A stretch of DNA of 20,558 bases from an uncultured Alistipes sp. Its GTDB lineage: Bacteria > Bacteroidota > Bacteroidia > Bacteroidales > Rikenellaceae. The stretch covers positions 1 through 20,558 of the forward strand of contig CAMWYI010000013.1 in NCBI GenBank assembly GCA_947178455.1. The letters run 5' to 3'. Positions within the stretch are counted from its first letter, which is position 1. Every line of letters begins with the position of its first letter. A program made the translations under genes and the position numbers. Below, in pieces: positions 1 through 8,600 of this stretch. The notes under the pieces were generated by a model. The model worked only from the letters and a program-made list of their open reading frames with translations. It was not told where the DNA came from and ran no database searches.

Positions 1-209
1 TGCAAATCGACCTCGGCAAGATTTCGGGCGATACGAAGAACGTATGGTGGTATTCGCCCACGGACGGGTCGCTGCAGTATGTCGGTGCGTTCGCCGACGG
101 TGTGCATACGTTCGGCGGTGACGGCGAGACCGGTGCGGGCCATGACCGAGTGTTGATTGCGACCGATAGTCGAACCGATTACGTCCGTACAGACCAAGAA
201 TCGCTTTGA
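1..209 (+). CDS. C-terminal end of an apiosidase-like (DUF4038-type) glycoside hydrolase, partial
   Basis: The gene enters from the left edge; its first whole codon is at base 3 and it ends with TGA at 207-209, leaving 68 residues. The visible part reads as the small beta-sandwich ('putative collagen-binding') domain that closes DUF4038/apiosidase-like hydrolases. It has the WWYSPTDG turn, a GAFADG strand, and a final GHDRVLIATD strand corresponding to the usual DWVLV ending. Relatives (GH140-like) remove apiose-containing side chains from pectin, which fits the pectin genes to the right. The catalytic domain lies outside the window, so the activity is inferred from this tail and from context. 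A GNAT gene starts 47 nt downstream on the same strand. Confidence 0.6.
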   Translation, partial: QIDLGKISGDTKNVWWYSPTDGSLQYVGAFADGVHTFGGDGETGAGHDRVLIATDSRTDYVRTDQESL

Positions 210-256
210 TGCGATGATGATTCGCAGATGCAGACTGTGCAAAATACAAGAATAAT

Positions 257-727
257 ATGGATATAAGAAGAGCTGAAAATAAGGATGTAAATGGAATCAT
301 GAAACTGCTGAGGCAGGTGAATGACATTCATGCCGATGGGAGGCCTGATATTTTTATCAAAGGGTTGACCAAGTATGATGAAGATGGTCTGAAGGAGATT
401 CTCAACAATCCCGAGACTCCGGTATTCGTGGCACTTAATAAAGACGATAGTCTCGCAGGATACTGTTTTTGTATTGTCGAAGATCACTCACACTATGTCA
501 ATCTGCAACCTATAAAGACGCTCTATATCGACGATCTTTGTGTCGATGAAAATCAGCGGGGCAAGCATGTCGGGCAACAACTGTTTGAGCATGTGAAGAA
601 ATATGCAGCCGACAATGGTTTCTATAACTTGACTCTCAATGTGTGGAGCTGCAATCCGAGTGCTCATGAGTTTTATGAAGCAATGGGGTTCAAGCCCATG
701 AAAACAGTAATGGAGACCATCTTGTAA
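257..727 (+). CDS. GNAT-family N-acetyltransferase
   Basis: This 156-residue protein has the size and layout of a single-domain GNAT enzyme, which moves an acetyl group from acetyl-CoA to an amine. The acetyl-CoA pyrophosphate loop is seen as QRGKHVG (residues 100-106), just after the strand LYIDDLCVDE. The C-terminal NPSAHEFYEAMGF segment (133-145) is the usual helix and turn of the family. No signal peptide is present, so it should be cytosolic. The substrate cannot be read from sequence. Its codons are clearly richer in A and T (AAA, GAT, AAT, TTT) than those of the GC-rich genes around it, which suggests recent transfer. It ends at a strong hairpin terminator and converges on the pectate lyase gene. 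Confidence 0.88.
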   Translation: MDIRRAENKDVNGIMKLLRQVNDIHADGRPDIFIKGLTKYDEDGLKEILNNPETPVFVALNKDDSLAGYCFCIVEDHSHYVNLQPIKTLYIDDLCVDENQRGKHVGQQLFEHVKKYAADNGFYNLTLNVWSCNPSAHEFYEAMGFKPMKTVMETIL

Positions 728-760
728 GCTATGCGGGTTTGTCCCTGCAATGGGCAACCC

Positions 761-807
761 AAAAGAGGGTGTGTCATAAATCTTAATTATGACACACCCT
801 CTTTTTT
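761..807. terminator. Bidirectional intrinsic terminator between convergent genes
   Basis: A perfect 19-bp inverted repeat pairs 761-779 with 787-805 around a 7-nt loop (780-786). The stem starts with AAAA and ends with TTTT, continuing as a T run to 807, so it can stop transcription in both directions. It lies between the GNAT gene (ends 727) and the leftward pectate lyase gene (stop codon at 825-827). Confidence 0.9.
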
Positions 808-824
808 GTCGTTCCGACGGTGGT

Positions 825-2441
825 TTATTGTTTCTTGTTTTGGAGGGCACCGATCAGACGGGTCATGTTGGTGATGAACGTCCGGGTCGAAATACCCATG
901 ACCGGTTCGTCGGGCGTGTAGGGCGAGGTGTCGTATTCGTCGCCCACCATCGTCTGCCGGTATTCGGTCGCATCGCTGGGCTCCATAGCCGGAATCGGCC
1001 GGTAGGGATGCGATATTTGGCGAATCGGCGACAACCAGTACCCCTCGGCGGTCAGCGAACCGATGAGTTCGTCGACCGTCGGTTGCGGGAAGTAACCGTA
1101 GGCCGGACGCGGCTTGTAGTAGTAGGGGTCGAGTTCCACCTCCGAAGTGCAAAGCAGCGGCGAACCGGCCGTAGCCTCCTCGCGCGACAAGGCCAGCACC
1201 TCTTCGTAGGCCTTGCGCAACGCTTTGACGTTGATATAGGTCGCCGAACTGTAATGGCCGATTGTGTTCGTAATATCTCGGTCGGTGTAGTAGGTGCCGT
1301 TGACCACGTTGGAGCCTTTGCGGTGGACATACTGCGGATGCCCGTCGTCGGGGTCGACGAAGCGCGGAACCAGAATCGCATCGGGGTCGCGCGACGGACG
1401 GCCCCAGCGCTCGACTTCGGATTGGGGCAGACGCACCGACTCGATGAAATCGAGGGCGGCCGGAATCCCCGAAAGATATTTGGTGTCGCCGGTCAGTCGG
1501 TAGTAGTCCAGCAGCGCGCGTACGATGCGGGCCGTCGTGCCGGTGTTGACGCTTCGCGGCTCGTAGGAGCGTGCATGGGCCGGCTGTAAATCCTCGACGG
1601 TGTACTGGTCGCCCCAACCGGCATAAGGCGCGCCCTGCTGCAGCGTGATGATGCAGTTCATCGCCCGCAGGATAGGCTCTTTGAGGTTCTGCATGCCGAG
1701 CGCTTGGTAGCACTGAATCAGAAATTCGATGTTGTCGGGAATCACGTCGTCGTTGAGCGTGACGAACGACGAGTAGTCGGGTTTCCCTTGGAACGGGTGG
1801 TCGTAGCGCAACGGGTAGCGTTGAGGCCAGCCGCCGCAAGGGTACTGGCTCTCCAAAACCAGTCCGATGACCTTTTCCAAGGCGGGCCGGAACTTGGGGT
1901 CGTACTTCTCGACGTAGATGCGCAGCAGGAATTTGGCTGCCTCCATCGTGCCGCCGTCGTCGAACGTCGCATTGCCGTAGTAGTGCTGGAACTCTTCGAG
2001 CCGCCATGCGCTTTTGCCGACGGTCGCGTACCACTCTTTCAACGAGTTTTCTCCTGCGAAGTCGAACACATAGTTCCAGCCGCCGCACGGCAGTTGTCCC
2101 CAAATCAAGGCCGCTGCGATGCGTTCGGCCGCTTCGTAGTAGTATTCGTCGCCGGTGGCGTGGTAGGCGTCGAGCATCAGGTGGCCGACCGAGGGGGTTC
2201 CGGGCGGCTGAATCCATGCCATGGTGCGTTTGGCTTCCAGCTCGCCCCACGAGCGCGAGAAGTCGGGCAGGTAACTCCATACGAATCCGCCGCGATAGCT
2301 CGCCACATCCATCATGTAGTGCGTGGCCTGCTTCATGGCGTCGAGAATCCGCCGGTCGGGGTCGGGTCGGCGGGCGGATGCGGTCGAACCGAATGCCGCC
2401 GAGAGCAGCAACCCGCAAATCAAGATACGTTTCATGTTCAT
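825..2441 (-). CDS. Secreted pectate lyase, polysaccharide lyase family 10 type
   Basis: This 538-residue protein begins with a Sec signal peptide (about residues 1-22, ending in ASA). The body matches the PL10 (alpha/alpha) toroid fold. Family landmarks are GGWPQRYP (203-210), TLNDDV (228-233), and a GWGDQYTVEDLQPAHARSYE block (275-294) equivalent to the W..QYD...L.PA.AR.YE segment of PL10. PVP/RF at about 358-361 and a TDRD at 386-389 resemble the Arg-bearing catalytic strands. PL10 enzymes cleave homogalacturonan by beta-elimination, giving unsaturated galacturonides, the source of the KdgF substrate. It starts 10 nt after the GH43 gene and is clearly in its operon. A second ATG two codons in (MKR) is an alternative start. 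The catalytic residues were not verified by alignment. Confidence 0.82.
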   Translation of the reverse strand: MNMKRILICGLLLSAAFGSTASARRPDPDRRILDAMKQATHYMMDVASYRGGFVWSYLPDFSRSWGELEAKRTMAWIQPPGTPSVGHLMLDAYHATGDEYYYEAAERIAAALIWGQLPCGGWNYVFDFAGENSLKEWYATVGKSAWRLEEFQHYYGNATFDDGGTMEAAKFLLRIYVEKYDPKFRPALEKVIGLVLESQYPCGGWPQRYPLRYDHPFQGKPDYSSFVTLNDDVIPDNIEFLIQCYQALGMQNLKEPILRAMNCIITLQQGAPYAGWGDQYTVEDLQPAHARSYEPRSVNTGTTARIVRALLDYYRLTGDTKYLSGIPAALDFIESVRLPQSEVERWGRPSRDPDAILVPRFVDPDDGHPQYVHRKGSNVVNGTYYTDRDITNTIGHYSSATYINVKALRKAYEEVLALSREEATAGSPLLCTSEVELDPYYYKPRPAYGYFPQPTVDELIGSLTAEGYWLSPIRQISHPYRPIPAMEPSDATEYRQTMVGDEYDTSPYTPDEPVMGISTRTFITNMTRLIGALQNKKQ

Positions 2442-2451
2442 TATCGGTTGG

Positions 2452-3948
2452 TCAGAGAAGGGTGAATTTGAACGAATCGAAACGGGCCGCTCCGTCGCCG
2501 TAGACGAACAGTCCCGGCAGCACGCTCTGGAAATCGTAGAGCGTGTTGTGGTGATAGCCCGAAATGTCCATGCCCCACGTTTCGCGTTGCCATGTCGTGC
2601 CGTCGTAGCTGTATTCGCCGGTGACGACGTGGCGGTCGTTGCGGATGCGGAGCCACAGGGTTTCGGTCGGGTTCGGGTGCGCGCCGCTGCCGCGCTCCTG
2701 CCCCATGCGATGCCGGATGCGGCGCATGCGGTCGAATCCCGTGCTCATGAAGAATCCGCCGTTGTAGTAGAGGGCGATACCGGCCTTGACGTCGCCTTCG
2801 AGGGTGACGCGGACTTCGACTTCGTAGGCATGCTGTCCTGCGACGAAGAGCATCGGGGGCGAAGCGACCATATCGTTGCCCGTCGAGCGAATCGTCACCG
2901 TCTTGTCGCCGACACTCACGCGCGACGGGTCGTAGTTTTTATAAAATTTCCACTCCAAGCCGACCCGAAATTCATCGAGATGCGCATAGCGGTCGCCGAC
3001 GGTCGTGTCGAACGGCAGCGGGGCTGCGATTTCGTGCTCGATGTCGGTCTCGTCGCAGGTTTTGAACCAGCCGTCGGGGGTCATTTCGACCGGTTCCATG
3101 AGCGTCTGTCGGCCGAGATTATAAAAACCGTTTTCGTAGGAGTGGTAGACGACCATCCAGCGGCCGTCGGGGGTGTCGATGAGCGACCCGTGGCCTTTGG
3201 ACCACCAGCGGTCGCTGTTCCGGTAGGTGTGCACCAGCGGATTGTACGGCGAATTTTCCCAAGGCCCGTTAATAGAGCGCGAACGGGCTACCGTAATCAT
3301 GTGGCTGGTCGGAGGCCCGGCCGTGCCGCCTTCGGCGTTGAGGTAGTAGTAGTATTCGCCGATTTTGCGCAGCTTGGGCCCTTCGAGACAGAAGCCCTCC
3401 GTAATCCAGTCGGACGGATAGCGCCAGCCGGCATAGACGGTCTCTTCGGTACCCGGCACGATAGCCAGCCCGTCGTCGGTCAGCCGCGCCCGTTTGCCGT
3501 TGCTCAGGAACAACCAGCGTGTGCCGTTTTCGCCGACCGCGTGGCACGGGTCGATGTTGGCGATGTGCAGGTCGATTGGGTCGCTCCAAGGCCCGTAAGG
3601 CGATTCGGCCCATGTGACGTAGTTTTTGCGTCCTCGCGGCAGGGCCACCGTGAAGTAGATATAGTATTTGTCGCCGTATTTGGAAATGTCCGGCGCCCAA
3701 ATCGAACCGAGATAGGTGTTGAGCGCGCAGCTGATAGGCTCCCAATGCACCAAGTCGCGCGAATGGAAGACGGTCAGTCCGGGCTGGTAGTCGAATGCCG
3801 AATGGGTCATGTAGTAGTCCTCCCCGTCGCGGACAATGGTCGGGTCGGGGTAGTCGCCTCCGAGAATCGGATTGCGGTAGGTCTGGGCCGTTGCCGACAG
3901 CGACAGGGTCAGGGCGGCCAAGCAGATGATGCGGATTTTTCCTTTCAT
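2452..3948 (-). CDS. Secreted glycoside hydrolase family 43 (arabinofuranosidase/xylosidase type)
   Basis: The 498-residue product has a signal peptide (about 1-21, cleavage after ATA) and an N-terminal five-bladed GH43 propeller (about 23-295). A C-terminal beta-sandwich of the DUF1349/GH43 C2 type follows (about 310-498). The catalytic set is visible: general base Asp35 in YPDPT, pKa-modulating Asp133 in NIDP, and general acid Glu189 in LEGPKLRK. His253 in KGHGS sits where many GH43 enzymes bind a metal. Relatives release arabinose or xylose from pectin and xylan side chains; next to PL10, pectic arabinan or RG-I is the likelier target (inference). It is the first gene of a leftward two-gene operon, divergent from kdgF. 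Confidence 0.9.
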   Translation of the reverse strand: MKGKIRIICLAALTLSLSATAQTYRNPILGGDYPDPTIVRDGEDYYMTHSAFDYQPGLTVFHSRDLVHWEPISCALNTYLGSIWAPDISKYGDKYYIYFTVALPRGRKNYVTWAESPYGPWSDPIDLHIANIDPCHAVGENGTRWLFLSNGKRARLTDDGLAIVPGTEETVYAGWRYPSDWITEGFCLEGPKLRKIGEYYYYLNAEGGTAGPPTSHMITVARSRSINGPWENSPYNPLVHTYRNSDRWWSKGHGSLIDTPDGRWMVVYHSYENGFYNLGRQTLMEPVEMTPDGWFKTCDETDIEHEIAAPLPFDTTVGDRYAHLDEFRVGLEWKFYKNYDPSRVSVGDKTVTIRSTGNDMVASPPMLFVAGQHAYEVEVRVTLEGDVKAGIALYYNGGFFMSTGFDRMRRIRHRMGQERGSGAHPNPTETLWLRIRNDRHVVTGEYSYDGTTWQRETWGMDISGYHHNTLYDFQSVLPGLFVYGDGAARFDSFKFTLL

Positions 3949-3974
3949 GGCAGGGGTTTGTATCGAACCTGCTT

Positions 3975-3982
3975 CAAATATA
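3975..3982 (-). promoter_or_regulatory. Bacteroidota -7 box for the GH43-PL10 operon
   Basis: Read leftward, the sequence is TATATTTG, a full match to the TAnnTTTG -7 element, 26 nt before the GH43 start codon. No good TTTG -33 element lies at the right distance, so the promoter may be weak or depend on an activator. Confidence 0.55.
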
Positions 3983-4035
3983 CGCTTTTTTTGCGGAAAA
4001 ATGGCAGAAAAGGGGCGGTTTTTCGGGGCTGCGGG

Positions 4036-4066
4036 TTGACGGATAACGACGAAATGGCTATATTTG
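4036..4066 (+). promoter_or_regulatory. Bacteroidota promoter for kdgF-galM-GH78
   Basis: TTG at 4036-4038 is followed after exactly 20 nt by TATATTTG (4059-4066), the standard -33/-7 pair of the Bacteroidota primary sigma factor. Transcription should start near 4072, about 30 nt before the kdgF ATG. The intergenic region is shared with the leftward GH43 promoter, so one regulator could control both operons. Confidence 0.75.
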
Positions 4067-4101
4067 CATAGAATAAGGATTTTTCAAAAATACGGACAGC
4101 A

Positions 4102-4449
4102 ATGGAAAAAACCGGAAGCAAATCATTCATCTTTGCGGCGGAAACGCCTTGGGAAGAGCTCGGTGGCGGCGTCAAACGTCAGATTCTCGGCTACGACGGA
4201 CAGTTGATGGCGGTCAAAGTGGTATTCGAGAAAGGGGCGGTCGGTGCGCCGCATCACCACTACCACAGCCAGTGCACCTATGTAGCCAAAGGCAAGTTCG
4301 AGTTCACGATTGACGGCGAGACGCACATCGTTTCGGAGGGCGACAGCCTTTTCAAGACCCCCGACCAGCCGCACGGCTGCGTTTGCTTGGAGGAGGGTAT
4401 GTTGATCGACATGTTCAGCCCGATGCGGGCCGATTTTCTGAAAAAATAA
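4102..4449 (+). CDS. kdgF: KdgF-like cupin (unsaturated uronate-processing pectin degradation protein)
   Basis: A 115-residue single-cupin protein. The start (PWEELGGGVKRQILGYDGQLM) has the PWE-LGGGV-R-IL layout typical of KdgF. Cupin motif 1 holds His51-His53, His55 and Gln57, motif 2 supplies His91 in QPHG, and the metal site should be formed from these. The end (DMFSPMRADFL) also matches KdgF. KdgF turns 4,5-unsaturated galacturonate, left by pectate lyases and unsaturated glucuronyl hydrolases, into the linear 5-keto-4-deoxyuronate that enters the KDG pathway. No signal peptide is present, so it is cytosolic. It leads a rightward operon (10 nt to galM) facing away from the PL10/GH43 operon, which supports the pectin role. 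Confidence 0.85.
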   Translation: MEKTGSKSFIFAAETPWEELGGGVKRQILGYDGQLMAVKVVFEKGAVGAPHHHYHSQCTYVAKGKFEFTIDGETHIVSEGDSLFKTPDQPHGCVCLEEGMLIDMFSPMRADFLKK

Positions 4450-4459
4450 CGGGCGCACG

Positions 4460-5620
4460 ATGCGAGGTTGGATTCGTCTGTGGTGCCTGCCGGTGGCGGG
4501 GGCGGTCGTCGGAGCGCTCCTGTCGGTCGGACGCAGCGATGCGGAGCCGGAACCGATGACGGCGTCCGGGCTTCGGCCTGCCGATTTCCGTGCCGTCATC
4601 GACGACCGTCCGACGGCACTCTACCGGCTGTCCAACGAGGCCGGTATGGAGGTTTGCGTGACCGACTACGGGGCGCGTGTCGTCTCCGTCGTCGTGCCCG
4701 ACCGCAACGGCACAATGGCCGATGTGGTCTGCGGATTCGACAACGTGGCGGATTATCGGCGTGTGCGGCAGAATTTCGGGTCGACCGTCGGTCGTTACAT
4801 CGGCCGCATTCTCGGTGCCCGTTTCGCAATCGACGGCGTGGAGTATCGTTTGCAGGCCGGTGGCGGCGGGCATTGTTCGCACGGCGGTTCTCCCGGGTTC
4901 GCCGACCGCGTGTGGCATCCGATTGCCTGCGACGGCCGGACGCTGACGCTCGCTTACGATTCGCCCGACGGCGAAAACGGTTTTCCGGGCAATCTGCACA
5001 TGCAGGTGCGCTTCACGGTGCGCGATGACAATACGCTGGCCGTCGATTACGAGGCGACCACCGACAAACCTACCGTGCTGAACCCCTCGAACCACTCTTT
5101 TTTCAACATCAGCGGCGACCTTTCGACGACGGTGCTGAACCAGCGGTTGCGGATTTTCGGCGACAGCATCACCGAATACGACGCGCGCAAATGCGTCACG
5201 GGCCGCTTTCTGCCGGTCGAGGGTACGGCTTTCGACTTCAAGGAGTTCCGCCGTATCGGCGACGGCATCGACGACCCCGACCCGCAGCTGGCAGTGACGG
5301 GCGGCTACGACCATGCGTGGCGCATCGACGGCTGGGACGGAACCCTGCGCAAGGCGGCGGAAATCGCGGACGATGCGACGGGCCGGACGCTGACGGTCTA
5401 TACGACCGAACCGGCCGTGCATGTCTACACGGCCAACGGCCACAACGGCCGCATCGTCGGCAAACGGGGAACGGCCTATCAGCGGCGCAATTCGTTGTGT
5501 TTCGAGACGATGCACTTCGCCGACAGCCCGAACCAACCGCACTTCCCCTCGACCCTTTTGCGGCCCGGTGAAACGTTCCGGTCGACGACCGAGTTCCGTT
5601 TCGGCGTGTCGGACGATTGA
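4460..5620 (+). CDS. galM: Exported aldose 1-epimerase (mutarotase)
   Basis: The 386-residue product has a hydrophobic N-terminal stretch (about 8-24) that acts as a signal or anchor, followed by a complete galactose-mutarotase beta-sandwich (about 45-386). The active site is visible: His141 in CSHGG, catalytic acid His212 in SNHSFFN, and catalytic base Glu349 in CFETMHFADSPN. It interconverts alpha and beta anomers of galactose or similar sugars released from polysaccharides. The leader suggests action in the periplasm rather than in the cytosolic Leloir pathway. It starts 10 nt after kdgF and ends 41 nt before the GH78 start, so the three genes are probably co-transcribed. Bacteroidota sugar-use loci often carry such a secreted mutarotase. 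Confidence 0.9.
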   Translation: MRGWIRLWCLPVAGAVVGALLSVGRSDAEPEPMTASGLRPADFRAVIDDRPTALYRLSNEAGMEVCVTDYGARVVSVVVPDRNGTMADVVCGFDNVADYRRVRQNFGSTVGRYIGRILGARFAIDGVEYRLQAGGGGHCSHGGSPGFADRVWHPIACDGRTLTLAYDSPDGENGFPGNLHMQVRFTVRDDNTLAVDYEATTDKPTVLNPSNHSFFNISGDLSTTVLNQRLRIFGDSITEYDARKCVTGRFLPVEGTAFDFKEFRRIGDGIDDPDPQLAVTGGYDHAWRIDGWDGTLRKAAEIADDATGRTLTVYTTEPAVHVYTANGHNGRIVGKRGTAYQRRNSLCFETMHFADSPNQPHFPSTLLRPGETFRSTTEFRFGVSDD

Positions 5621-5661
5621 GCATTTTTTTTCGTTTTCGACCTCGACGGTCGAGTTGTATT

Positions 5662-8600
5662 ATGAAACTATATCGAATTTTACCGGCGATTTTGCTGTTG
5701 CTCGCGGGAAGCGTGCAGGCGGCAGTGCAAGTGGGCGGATTGCGCACCGAGCGTATGGAACGCCCCCTCAACATCGAATCGCAGCATCCGCGATTGAGTT
5801 GGGTCATCGAATCGAACGACCGCGGCGTCCTGCAAAAGGCTTACCGCGTGTTGGTCGCCTCGTCGCCCGAAGCGCTCGCTGCGGGCAAGGGCGACTTGTG
5901 GGATTCGGGGCGGGTCGAATCGGACGAATCGGTTTGGGTGCCCTATGACGGAGCGCCGCTCAAAAGCAACGCCCGCTGCTATTGGAAGGTCAAGGTGTGG
6001 ACTTCGCGCGGCGAGAGCGCATGGAGCCGACCGGCCGAGTGGGGCATGGGCTTGCTCGGCGAAACGCATTGGGGCGGCCGCTGGATCGGGTGGGACGCTC
6101 CGTTCGCGTGGGATGTCGAGGATTCGCACAGCAAGCTCAGTGCGCGCTGTCTGCGCACCGAATTTCGGACGGACGATGTGCCGGTTCGACGTGCGACGCT
6201 CCACATTTGCGGGCTCGGACTTTACGAACTCTACATCGACGGCGAACGGGTCGGTAACCAAGTGCTGGCTCCGGCTCCGAGCGATTACCGGCGGACGGTC
6301 ATCTACAATTCGTTCGATGTGACCGACCGGCTCGCAGGCGGCGACCATGCTATCGGCGTGATGCTGGGCAACGGCCGCTACTACACGATGCGCCAGAACT
6401 ACAAACCGCACAAAATTCCGACGTTCGGCTACCCGAAAGTGCGGCTGAATCTGATTATCGAGTACGCCGACGGACGGACGCAGCGGGTCGTCACGACGGA
6501 GCGGGGTTGGCGGCTGACGGCCGACGGCCCGATTCGCAGCAACAACGAATACGACGGCGAAATCTACGACGCCCGCAAGGAACTGGGCGACTGGACGCGG
6601 GCCGGTTACGACGATTCGTCGTGGCTCGAACCCCAGCGGGTGTCGCTGCCTTACGGTACGCTGCGCGGCAATCGGGCGCCGAACATGCGGGTAATGAAGC
6701 GTCTGCCGGCCGTTCGGCTCGAACGCTTCGGCGACCGCTGCATCGCCGACTTCGGTCAGAACATGGCCGGTTGGATTCGCATCCGGCTGCGTCACGGCCG
6801 CGAGGGCGACACGATTCGCATCCGTTATGCCGAACTGCTGAAAAACGAGGGCCGCGAGCTGGACGTGGAGAATCTGCGCCACAGCCGGAGCACGGACTAC
6901 TACATTTGCAATGGCCGCGAAAACGGTGGGTCGTGGGCTGCGCGGTTTTCGTATCACGGATTCCGCTATGCCGAAATCACCGGCTGCGACGACCTGACGG
7001 CGGACGACCTCACGGCCGAGTTCGTCTACGACGAAATGGCGGACACGGGCAGTTTCGAGTCGTCGGACGAGACGCTGAACGCCATTTGCCGCAATGCGTG
7101 GTGGGGTTATGCCAGCAACTACAAGGGCGTGCCGCTCGACTGCCCGCAGCGCGACGAACGTCAGCCTTGGCTGGGCGACCATGCGATGAACAGCTGGGGC
7201 GAGAGTTTCCTGTTCGACAATGCGAACCTCTATGCCAAGTGGACGGACGACATGCGCGAGGCGCAGCGCGAAGACGGGTGTATTCCCGACATCTGTCCGG
7301 CATTCTACAACTACTATACGAGCGAAATGACATGGTCGTCGACCCTGCCGGTGGTGTGCGAAATGTTGTGGCAGCAGTACGGCGACACGGAGCCCGTCCG
7401 GCGCAATTACGGGGCAATCAAGCGGTGGATGAAGCACATCCGCGACAATTTCACGACGGCCGACGGCGTAATCGACGCCGACAAGTACGGCGACTGGTGC
7501 GTGCCGCCCGAATCGCCCGATTTGATTCACAGCCGGCAGCCCGAACGCCGGACGGACGGGGCGCTCATCGCTACGGCCTATTATTACAAGGTTTCGCGGA
7601 TGTTGGCGGAGTTCGCACGGTTGCAGCGGCTCGACGACGAAGCCGAAGCCTTCGAGCACGAAGCTGCGACGATTCGCGACCGCTTCAATGCCCGATTCCT
7701 GACCGTCCGGCGCGGCACTTCGCCGACGAAAAAGCCGCATATCCTTCATCCCGATAGCGTTTTTTACGGCAACAACACCGTGACCTCGAATCTGTTGCCG
7801 CTGGCGTTCGATATGGTGCCCGACGACTGCCGCGAGGAGGTCGAAAAGAACCTCATCGCCCGTATCATCACGACCGACAACGGCCATATCGGCTGCGGCG
7901 TCATCGGGGTCAATTGGCTGATGCGTCAGCTGTCGCGCATGGGGCGCGGCGATGTGGCCTGTCTGCTGGCCACGAACCGCTCCTATCCCAGCTGGGGCTA
8001 CATGGTCGACAAGGGAGCCACGACTATCTGGGAGCTGTGGAACGGCGATACGGCCGCCCGCACGATGAACAGTGCGAATCATGTCATGATGCTCGGCGAC
8101 TTGCTGGCATGGTGTTTCCGCGATTTGGGCGGCCTCAATCCGGCCCGTCCCGGCTACAAAGAGATTCTGTTGCGGCCCGATTTCTCGATCGAGCAGTTGA
8201 GCCATGTCCGTGCGAGCCACGTCACGCCCTATGGCGAGGTGGTCAGCTCGTGGCACAAAACATTGATGCACCTCGATTGGGAGGTGACCGTGCCCTGCAA
8301 CACGACGGCGCTGCTCGTGCTGCCGACGACCGACGAACGGGCCATCAAGGAGCACGGCGTGAAGCTGGTCGGCCGCGAGCCGAACGCTACGGTTTGGCGG
8401 GTGCCGTCGGGTAATTATCGTTTCTCGGTCGATTTGAATCCGGCCGAGCGCCGCGACCGCAAAGGTCTGTTGTGCGAGGAGTTCCTTTACGAAAAAACCT
8501 CTTTCCCGGAGTGCCATTCGGCGACGATTGCCGAGACGCCCGCAGGCGATTTGGTGACGGCCTTTTTCGGCGGAACCAAAGAACGCAATCCCGATGTCTG

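Noticed and set aside
787..2418. A 543-codon frame on the minus strand within the pectate lyase gene.
   Set aside because: It is out of frame with PL10, Arg-rich, has no family features, and runs through the terminator region.
2323..4071. A 582-codon frame on the plus strand opposite the GH43 gene.
   Set aside because: It is the antisense of a well-supported GH43 gene with low-complexity Val/Ala/Arg composition.
4102..4449. The cupin as a generic regulator or storage-type cupin.
   Set aside because: The PWEELGGGV start, the His/Gln metal set and the pectin neighbours fit KdgF much better.
5642..5654. The palindrome CTCGACGGTCGAG just before the GH78 start codon.
   Set aside because: It is a single 13-nt copy with no second site nearby; it could be an operator or chance in GC-rich DNA, and nothing decides between them.
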